A stretch of DNA of 5,257 nucleotides, from contig CAMLHR010000105.1 of the NCBI GenBank assembly GCA_946479915.1, forward strand, positions 1 to 5,257, written 5' to 3'. This document shows, one piece after another, positions 1 through 5,257 of the stretch. The notes beneath the pieces were generated by a model. It saw nothing but the letters and a program-made list of their open reading frames with translations. It searched no databases and was not told the DNA's origin. Numbering within the stretch: position 1 is the stretch's first letter; each line of letters starts with the position of its first letter. The stretch comes from an uncultured Lysobacter sp. GTDB taxonomy: Bacteria; Pseudomonadota; Gammaproteobacteria; Xanthomonadales; Xanthomonadaceae. The translations under genes were made by a program, and so were the position numbers.

Positions 1-1563
1 GGGAGCCCCGCCTGCGCCCAACGTTCCGGCCGGCTTCGGCGGGGGCGCGCCCGGGATGCGGTGGAGCACGAGCGGAGTCGCCGGGACGCCGTCCAGCAGC
101 AGGTCCCCGTCCGTGGCGCGGCCGCCCGGGTGCGTCTCCGCGAACGCGATGCCTTCCCCCAGCACGGCGGGCGGCGCCGCCGAGAACAACGCGTTGACGG
201 CACGCAGCAACGACGGCCGCGAACGGAAGTTCTCCTCGAGCGCAGGCGCCAGGGACGCGGTCCGCTTTGCGCGCAGGTACGTTTCCACGTCGCCGCCGCG
301 GAAGCGGTAGATGGCCTGCTTGGGATCGCCGACGAGCAACAGGCCGCCCTCGCCGAACAGCCGCTCGAAGATCGTCCACTGGCGCGCATCGGTGTCCTGG
401 AACTCATCCACGAGGACGAGCGGATACCGGGCGCGCAGCGCCGTCGCCAGCGGACCCGCGATGGACGGATCGGTGCATGCGGCATGCACGGCGCCGACCA
501 GGTCGTCGTAGTCGCGCACGTGGAACGCGCGCTTCTCGGCCGCGTCGAGCGCCTGCAACGTTGCGCGCAGCCGGTGCATCCACTGCACGTCGCAGGCCTC
601 GGCGGCCTCCAGGTAGGCGTCGACCTCCCTGCAGAGCGCGAGGTCAGGCACCGGCGCCTTCGCACGCTTGAGCACGCTGGCTTCCATGCACGCCTGCCCG
701 AGCCGTTCGAGCCGCGGATGGGGGGCCAGCGGCGGGGTCTCACCCTGGCGCGCCATCCAGGCCCACAGTTCCGGGAGCGGCGCGACCTTGCCCTTCGCGC
801 TGCTGAGCGTGCCCGCGCGCACCGCCGTGTCGATGGCCTCCCGGGCCGTGTCGCCCGTTTCGACGAAGGCCGCATGCAGCCGCCGCCACGCCGCGTCCCG
901 TGCAGGGCGGGAATCGCCGTCGCCGGGGGATTCCGGCAGCAACGGCAGGGGCTTCGACAGCTGTTTGACCGCGTCCGCCAGGCCATCGATGTCGCGGAAC
1001 GCACGTAGCAGGAAGGCTGCGCCGTCGGGCGTGGCCGCCGTGCGGCGCCATGCACCCACCGCCAACGCGGCGCGGCGGGCCTCGTTGGTCGCCACCAGGT
1101 CCGCCGCCGCCACCGGCTGGCCCGCGTCGAAGGCGTGTTCCAGCAGCAGCCGCTGGCAGAACCCGTGGATCGTGGTGATCGCCGCCAGGTCCATGTCGCG
1201 CACTGCGCGCGCAAGCCGCCGGCGCAACTGTCCGGGCGACTCGTTGCCGTCGTAAAGCGCGTCGTGCACGAGGCGTCGCAACAGGGCCGCCTCGGGCGTG
1301 TCCGCGTCGTGCTCGCGCGGATCGCCCTCGCGCCATGCCTCCGCGATGGCGGCCGCCTGGCGCAGGCGCGACAGCACGCGGGCATGCAACTCGTCGGTCG
1401 CCGCGACGGTGAACGTGACCGCGAGGATCTCCGGCACGCGACGCCGGCCGACGATGACCGCGCGCGCGAACAGGCCGGCGAGTGCATACGTCTTGCCCGT
1501 GCCGGCGCTCGCCTCGACCAGGCTGCGCACGTCCAGTGACGTGCCGAACACGGTCGCGCTCAT
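1..1563 (-). CDS. recB: RecBCD subunit RecB, 3'-5' helicase/nuclease (N-terminal 521 codons; runs off the left edge)
   Basis: RecB is the slow 3'-5' SF1A helicase and the nuclease subunit of RecBCD, which resects double-strand breaks and loads RecA. I translated the minus strand from the ATG at 1561-1563 and the frame stays open to position 1. The helicase signatures appear in order: Walker A EASAGTGKT (residues 17-25, catalytic Lys24), motif Ia ILAVTFTVAAT (46-56), TTIHGFCQR (130-138), Walker B LVLVDEFQDTD (382-392), motif III LLLVGDPKQAIYRFRGGD (408-425) and motif IV LEENFRSRPS (442-451). These match E. coli RecB closely; DEFQDTD and GDPKQAIY are diagnostic of the RecB/AddA/UvrD group, and the direct link to recC favours RecB over AddA. 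E. coli RecB has about 1180 residues, so the remaining helicase motifs and the C-terminal nuclease domain lie outside. The start is fixed by the ATGA overlap with recC, a GAGG 7 nt upstream, and a distance to Walker A like that in E. coli. No key residue visible here is missing. Confidence 0.97.
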   Translation of the reverse strand, partial: MSATVFGTSLDVRSLVEASAGTGKTYALAGLFARAVIVGRRRVPEILAVTFTVAATDELHARVLSRLRQAAAIAEAWREGDPREHDADTPEAALLRRLVHDALYDGNESPGQLRRRLARAVRDMDLAAITTIHGFCQRLLLEHAFDAGQPVAAADLVATNEARRAALAVGAWRRTAATPDGAAFLLRAFRDIDGLADAVKQLSKPLPLLPESPGDGDSRPARDAAWRRLHAAFVETGDTAREAIDTAVRAGTLSSAKGKVAPLPELWAWMARQGETPPLAPHPRLERLGQACMEASVLKRAKAPVPDLALCREVDAYLEAAEACDVQWMHRLRATLQALDAAEKRAFHVRDYDDLVGAVHAACTDPSIAGPLATALRARYPLVLVDEFQDTDARQWTIFERLFGEGGLLLVGDPKQAIYRFRGGDVETYLRAKRTASLAPALEENFRSRPSLLRAVNALFSAAPPAVLGEGIAFAETHPGGRATDGDLLLDGVPATPLVLHRIPGAPPPKPAGTLGAGGAP

Positions 1564-4500
1564 GGCACGGCCTCGATGACGGCGCCCGGCGGCACGCCGC
1601 CTTCAAGCGCGGACCAGACCGCCTCGCCCAGGGCCACGAACCGCGCGCGCGCGGCCTCGTCCTCGTCGAGGAACGGATCGCGGCCGCGCAACGCGATGCG
1701 CGTCGCGGCCGTGGCCTCCGCATGCACGCCGTAGTCGTTGCCGAGCCAACAGGTCCGGGCGGCCGTCCAGCCGCTGGCGGGCGTCCTGGCGTTCGCGAAC
1801 GACCAGGACGACTTCGGCAGGAACACCAGCGGCTCGCGCAACGCCGCGTCGCGGAGCGACAGCAGCCAGCACAGCGCCGCGATGGCGTTCGCCTCATCCG
1901 GCAGCGGCAACCGCTCCAGCCGGGGCGGCTCCCCCTCGTCAGGAATCGAGAGTTCATGCAGCTCCAGTCCCGAGGCGGCGGCGCACAACCCGTCCAGGCC
2001 GTGTCGCAGGCGGTATCCCCCGTGCGGCGGCCGGTCGCCGAGGACCACGCGCAGCAACCGCTTCCCGTAAGCGCCTGCCAGCGAACCCTGCAGCACGTGC
2101 CGGCCGCAGGCGATGTCGACCGGCACGGTGGTGGACACGCCCCCGAACCCGTGCGCGAGCGCGAGCGACGCGAACGCGGCGACGTCCTCGATCATGTCGC
2201 CCACCGTGGCCAGGCCGTCGGCGCCGGGGCCCACCAGTCCGCGCGCCAGCAAGCGGGCGTGCAGCACGGCCGGCGCGGGCGCGTGCCCCTCGCGCAGCCA
2301 GGCATCGAAGACCGCGTGCCGCAGCCCATGCCGGGAGAGCGGGTCCGGCGCGCCCATCGGCTCGTGTTCCGGCAACGGCGGCTCGTCCTCCGGCAACCGG
2401 AGCCCGAGTCCCTCTTGCAGATAGGTGGCGTGTGGCCGCTGCAGCGCGCGCCGGAGCCGGTCGAGCTCCACGACACCTGGCGCATCGTCCGGCCGTGCGC
2501 CGAGACGGAACCCTGCGGGGGCGAACAGCGCGGTCGCTTCCGTCCCGGCCGCGAGCGCAGCCGAGGGGTGCCACCGCGCATCGAAGCTGAAGCGCCTCGG
2601 TTCGAGCGCGGATCCCTCCGGCAATTGTTCGCCTTCATGCGGTGCGCCGAACGCCGCGGGCGAGAACGGCTGCAACGCGTGGCGCACGACCAGCGCCTCC
2701 TGGACCGTGTCGGGATCGCCCGCGTGGTACCGCGAGGCCACGGCGAGCAGTTCGCTGACGACCGTGGACGGCTCGCGCCTCGCGTTGTCCCGCGGATCCA
2801 TGCCGCGCCAGCTCAGGTAGAGCACGCGCCCGGCGGAAGCGAACAGCTGCAGGAAGAGGTAGCGGTCCGCGTCACGGCGCGACGGATCGCCGACCCGCCG
2901 GTCGCGCGTGTCGAGCGACGCGGCCAGGCGATTGAGGGCGTCCTGTGTGTCGCTGGCGGGAAACGCGGATTCGTCGAGGCCGAGCACGCAGACGACGCGG
3001 AACGGGATGTTGCGCATGGGCACCATCCGCCCGAAGCAGATCCCGCCGGACAGGAACGGCGCGCGCGGGTCCGCATCCGCGAGCGCGTCGCGCAGGTGCG
3101 CGTGCACGATCGCGTGCGGGATCGGTGCGTCGTAGCCCGCCTGCGCGGCGCCGGTGGCGAAGTCGCGGATGACGGCCCGGATGCGCTCGACGACGACGGC
3201 ATCCGGCGTGTCCCGGTCGACGGCAAACGCATCGTCGAGCAACCGGCCCAGTGCACGCTGCCAGGCGGCCGGCGACTGCGCGCCGCCCAGTGCCGCGCGC
3301 GTTTCCCTCAACAAGGCCAGGCAACGCAGCAGCGCATCCAGGGTCGCGGATGCCTGACCTTCCAGGCCCGGCCACGGCGCGACGCCCGCGATGTCCGCGT
3401 CGTCGCCGCTGGCATATCCCAGCAACAGCCGCTGGATCGCGAATTCCACGGTGAACGGCGCGGCTTCCGCCTGGCCGTCGGCGTCGCCGTCGAGCACCGC
3501 CGCGCGATCCGTGCCGTCCAGCCCCCACCGCGCGCCCGCAGCGGCCAGCCAGTCCGCCAGGTGCGTGTGCTCCTGCGCATCGATGCCGAAACGCGCCGCC
3601 AGCGCCGGCACCGCCAGCACGTCGAGCAACTCGCCCACCGACAGCGGCTGCAAGGGCAGCGCGCACAGCCGCAGGAACACGCGTGCCAGCGGCGTGCTCG
3701 CGAGCGCGCTGGTGTCCGCGAGCGTGTAGGGAAGCTGCCGCGGCGTGCCGAGCGCACCGCCGAACACGGCATCCACGTGCGGCGCATACGCATCGATGTC
3801 CGGCGCGAGCACCGCGATGTCGCGCGGCTCGAGCGGCGCCTCGCCGCATGCGGGTCCGGCGTCGAGCAGCGCCCGCAACTGGTCGTGGAGCACCTGCACT
3901 TCCCGCAGGCGCGTGTGGCAGGCATGGAACTGCAGGCTGGCGTCCGTGCGATCGACCGCGTGCCGCGGCCAGTACGGCTCCGGCGGCGCCTCCGGCGCGC
4001 GGTGCAGCGCTGGCACGTTGTCGAGCAGGTCCGCCTGCATGCGACCGAGCAGCGTGTCGCGCGGCGGTTCGGCGAACGACGCCAGCTCGACGCGGGTGGG
4101 CACGTCCTCCCCGCCTCCCAGGCTGGCCACGAAGTCGCGGCCCGCCATGCCCCAGGACGCGAGCAGCGGGTTGGGCTCGGCGCTGCCCAGGAAGTCGTCG
4201 TCCCGTCCGGGCGAATAGTCCCCCGCGAACCGCGCCAGGTCGCCCCAGTAAGGCCGCACCGGCGTGTGCAGGTACCAGTGCTGCGTCCCTGCGCGCGACT
4301 GGCTGGCGATCACCTGCAACACGTCGGGCGAGACGTTCTGGCACGCGAACACGAACAGCCGCGGCGGCAGGCGGGCGGGCGCCCTGCCATCGCGCCCGAA
4401 AGCCGCGAGGTAATCGTCGATGCGGCGCGCGCGATGCGCGCGGCCCCGCCCGACGCGCCGCCACAGTTGCGCCTGCCAGTCGTCGCGTGGCGCTGCGCGC

Positions 4501-4964
4501 TCCCACTGGAGCAACCAGTCGCGACGCCACGCCTGGTATTTCTCGAAGGTGCCGGCCAGTGTCTCGGCCAGCAGCCACGGGCGCCGCGGGTCGTCCGCGC
4601 CGGCAAGGTAGGCCTCCAGGCCCGCAGGCGGCTGTTGCAGTTCGCGCAGCAGGTGCCAGCGCAGGACTTCGGGCGCCAGCCGGTCCGCCTCCGGTGCCTC
4701 GCCCAGGTTGCCGGCCAGCGCCAGGTCGACGAACTGGCCGGGGGCCAGGAACCGCAGGTTGGCGCAGATGCCCAGCCGGTCGGCGAGCTGCCACTGCAGC
4801 CAGCGCCGCATCGCGTGCTGCGGGACCAGGACGATGTCCGGCGCCAGCAGCGGCGCGCCGGCCGGTGCGCGCGCGACCTCCGCCGCCAGCAGGCCGGCCA
4901 GGACCTCGAGTGCGTTCGACTGGTAGAGCCGGAAGTCCGGGCTGCTTGCAGGCGCTGGAACCAT
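1560..4964 (-). CDS. recC: RecBCD subunit RecC, Chi-recognition subunit (full length)
   Basis: RecC holds RecB and RecD together, splits the duplex and scans the 3' strand for Chi. At about 1134 residues it is close to E. coli RecC (1122). Numbering from the ATG, RecC-type blocks occur in family order: RLYQSNALEVL near the N-terminus (12-22), LVPQHAMRRWLQ (46-57), FHACHTRLREVQVLHDQL (about 346-363), the following RDIAVLAPDIDAY, PALAARFGID, MVPMRNIPFRVVCVLGLDESAFP (647-669) and SRRDADRYLFLQ (695-706). There is no Walker A GKT motif, as expected for the inactive helicase fold of RecC, which also separates it from RecB/AddA. Two start codons are adjacent: GTG (4965-4967) and ATG (4962-4964). I chose ATG; no clear Shine-Dalgarno sequence decides between them. 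The first residues add about 10 to the E. coli N-terminus. The stop overlaps the recB start. Several positions aligned to E. coli Chi-contact residues are changed (P48, H50, R54, A74, D80). Codon use matches recB, so recent transfer is not indicated. Confidence 0.97.
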   Translation of the reverse strand: MVPAPASSPDFRLYQSNALEVLAGLLAAEVARAPAGAPLLAPDIVLVPQHAMRRWLQWQLADRLGICANLRFLAPGQFVDLALAGNLGEAPEADRLAPEVLRWHLLRELQQPPAGLEAYLAGADDPRRPWLLAETLAGTFEKYQAWRRDWLLQWERAAPRDDWQAQLWRRVGRGRAHRARRIDDYLAAFGRDGRAPARLPPRLFVFACQNVSPDVLQVIASQSRAGTQHWYLHTPVRPYWGDLARFAGDYSPGRDDDFLGSAEPNPLLASWGMAGRDFVASLGGGEDVPTRVELASFAEPPRDTLLGRMQADLLDNVPALHRAPEAPPEPYWPRHAVDRTDASLQFHACHTRLREVQVLHDQLRALLDAGPACGEAPLEPRDIAVLAPDIDAYAPHVDAVFGGALGTPRQLPYTLADTSALASTPLARVFLRLCALPLQPLSVGELLDVLAVPALAARFGIDAQEHTHLADWLAAAGARWGLDGTDRAAVLDGDADGQAEAAPFTVEFAIQRLLLGYASGDDADIAGVAPWPGLEGQASATLDALLRCLALLRETRAALGGAQSPAAWQRALGRLLDDAFAVDRDTPDAVVVERIRAVIRDFATGAAQAGYDAPIPHAIVHAHLRDALADADPRAPFLSGGICFGRMVPMRNIPFRVVCVLGLDESAFPASDTQDALNRLAASLDTRDRRVGDPSRRDADRYLFLQLFASAGRVLYLSWRGMDPRDNARREPSTVVSELLAVASRYHAGDPDTVQEALVVRHALQPFSPAAFGAPHEGEQLPEGSALEPRRFSFDARWHPSAALAAGTEATALFAPAGFRLGARPDDAPGVVELDRLRRALQRPHATYLQEGLGLRLPEDEPPLPEHEPMGAPDPLSRHGLRHAVFDAWLREGHAPAPAVLHARLLARGLVGPGADGLATVGDMIEDVAAFASLALAHGFGGVSTTVPVDIACGRHVLQGSLAGAYGKRLLRVVLGDRPPHGGYRLRHGLDGLCAAASGLELHELSIPDEGEPPRLERLPLPDEANAIAALCWLLSLRDAALREPLVFLPKSSWSFANARTPASGWTAARTCWLGNDYGVHAEATAATRIALRGRDPFLDEDEAARARFVALGEAVWSALEGGVPPGAVIEAVP
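1571..1574 (-). promoter_or_regulatory. Ribosome binding site for recB, inside the end of recC
   Basis: The minus strand reads GAGG followed by 7 nt and then the recB ATG, which is standard Shine-Dalgarno spacing. The site lies within the last codons of recC (residues IEAVP). The recC TGA (1560-1562) and the recB ATG (1561-1563) share bases as ATGA. Together these suggest translational coupling, which would help keep RecC and RecB in equal amounts. The match is short, so on its own it is weak; the overlap is the stronger evidence. Confidence 0.65.
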
Positions 4965-5004
4965 CACGGCCAGTGTGCCGCAGCCGCGTCGCCCTGCGTG
5001 AGAC
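4965..5004. other. Short pdxJ-recC intergenic gap
   Basis: Only 40 bp separate the pdxJ stop from the recC ATG (37 bp if the adjacent GTG is used). On the minus strand I see no T-rich terminator tail, no convincing -35/-10 pair and no clear Shine-Dalgarno sequence at normal spacing before recC. A 5-bp inverted repeat (CGCAG at 4979-4983 and CTGCG at 4994-4998) is present but is expected often in DNA this GC-rich. The gap therefore fits read-through transcription from pdxJ into recC, although a promoter inside pdxJ cannot be excluded. Confidence 0.6.
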
Positions 5005-5257
5005 TCAGGCGGCGAGGATCGCCAGGTACGCGCGCACCGTGGCGTCGAGCCCCGCGTGCAACGCCTCGCCGATCAGCGCATGGCCGATGGAAACCTCCAG
5101 CAGCCCCGGCACCGAGCGCGCGAACAGCCCGAGGTTCGCCTGGTCCAGGTCGTGTCCCGCGTTGACGCCCAGCCCGGCTTCGCGCGCGCGGCGCGCCGTG
5201 TCCACGCAGGCGGCCAGTGCCTGGCCGGGATCGCCCGCCGCGTGCGCCGCGGCGTAC
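5005..5257 (-). CDS. pdxJ: Pyridoxine 5'-phosphate synthase PdxJ (C-terminal 83 codons; N-terminus beyond the right edge)
   Basis: PdxJ is a cytosolic TIM-barrel enzyme that condenses 3-amino-1-hydroxyacetone 1-phosphate with 1-deoxy-D-xylulose 5-phosphate to make pyridoxine 5'-phosphate, the last ring-forming step of DXP-dependent vitamin B6 synthesis. The frame is open from the right edge to a TGA at 5005-5007. It contains [15 protein letters not shown], matching the E. coli LKVNAGHGL region; the His (codon 5152-5154) aligns with E. coli His193 by my count. It is followed by [15 protein letters not shown], matching ELNIGHAIIGRAV, whose Gly-His pair (5080-5085) belongs to the phosphate-binding end of the barrel. 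Distances between these motifs and to the C-terminus match the 243-residue E. coli enzyme. An in-frame GTG at 5203-5205 could look like a start, but the homology continues upstream of it, so it is internal. In E. coli pdxJ lies beside recO, not recC, so the neighbourhood differs. Confidence 0.93.
   Translation of the reverse strand, partial: YAAAHAAGDPGQALAACVDTARRAREAGLGVNAGHDLDQANLGLFARSVPGLLEVSIGHALIGEALHAGLDATVRAYLAILAA

Noticed and set aside
61..1008. A 315-codon plus-strand open frame opposite recB.
   Set aside because: It mirrors the recB register and ends exactly where recB uses a rare CTA leucine codon (1006-1008), as expected of an antisense shadow. The composition is Arg-rich with no family match.
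740..1957. A 405-codon minus-strand open frame spanning the recC-recB junction.
   Set aside because: It is out of frame with both genes, is very rich in Arg, Ala and Gly, and is contradicted by the well-conserved helicase motifs in the recB frame.
4979..4998. Inverted repeat CGCAG/CTGCG in the pdxJ-recC gap as a possible terminator.
   Set aside because: The stem is only 5 bp with a 10-nt loop and there is no T-tract on the transcribed strand.
1482..5165. A 1227-codon open frame on the plus strand covering all of recC.
   Set aside because: Through recC it runs in the exact mirror register of the recC codons. It stays open because recC lacks TTA, CTA and TCA codons, which are rare in GC-rich genes. 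Its product is Arg/Gln-rich with no recognisable domain, while the minus strand encodes clear RecC.
1..5257. Exact E. coli Chi (GCTGGTGG) on either strand.
   Set aside because: I found none by eye, only near matches such as GCTGGTGT near 3709 and GCGGGTGG near 4091. Absence in about 5 kb is not informative.
1..5257. Mobile elements, CRISPR repeats, tRNA or other RNA genes, or a hidden defence cassette.
   Set aside because: Three core genes account for nearly every base, composition is uniform, and I saw no terminal inverted repeats, direct-repeat arrays or cloverleaf. RecBCD itself acts against phage DNA but is a well-described system.

Overview
The window is a compact, ordinary-looking stretch of bacterial chromosome, very GC-rich (around 70% by eye). 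All genes lie on the minus strand, so transcription runs from right to left: the end of pdxJ (pyridoxine 5'-phosphate synthase), then complete recC, then the first 521 codons of recB. The composition, the pdxJ-recC-recB order and the protein style suggest a gammaproteobacterium of the Xanthomonadaceae/Lysobacteraceae type. That placement is inference, because no rRNA or other marker gene is present.

Right edge (5005-5257): the C-terminal 83 codons of PdxJ, ending in TGA. A 40-bp gap (4965-5004) follows, with no convincing terminator or promoter. Centre (1560-4964): recC, about 1134 codons, full length. Left (1-1563): recB, which starts inside the recC stop codon through an ATGA overlap and runs off the window before its C-terminal nuclease domain.

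RecB (3'-5' SF1A helicase and nuclease) and RecC (Chi-scanning subunit with an inactivated helicase/nuclease fold) are two of the three subunits of RecBCD, the main machine that processes double-strand breaks for RecA loading and degrades foreign linear DNA. The third subunit gene, recD, would be expected just beyond the left edge. PdxJ makes pyridoxine 5'-phosphate (vitamin B6) and has no obvious functional link to RecBCD; it is probably an upstream operon neighbour.

I see no mobile element, CRISPR array, RNA gene or unknown protein system. The most interesting point is that RecC lacks most of the N-terminal residues that contact Chi in E. coli RecC, so this enzyme may read a different Chi sequence or use a different recognition mode. 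The long open frames on the plus strand are antisense shadows of recC and recB.
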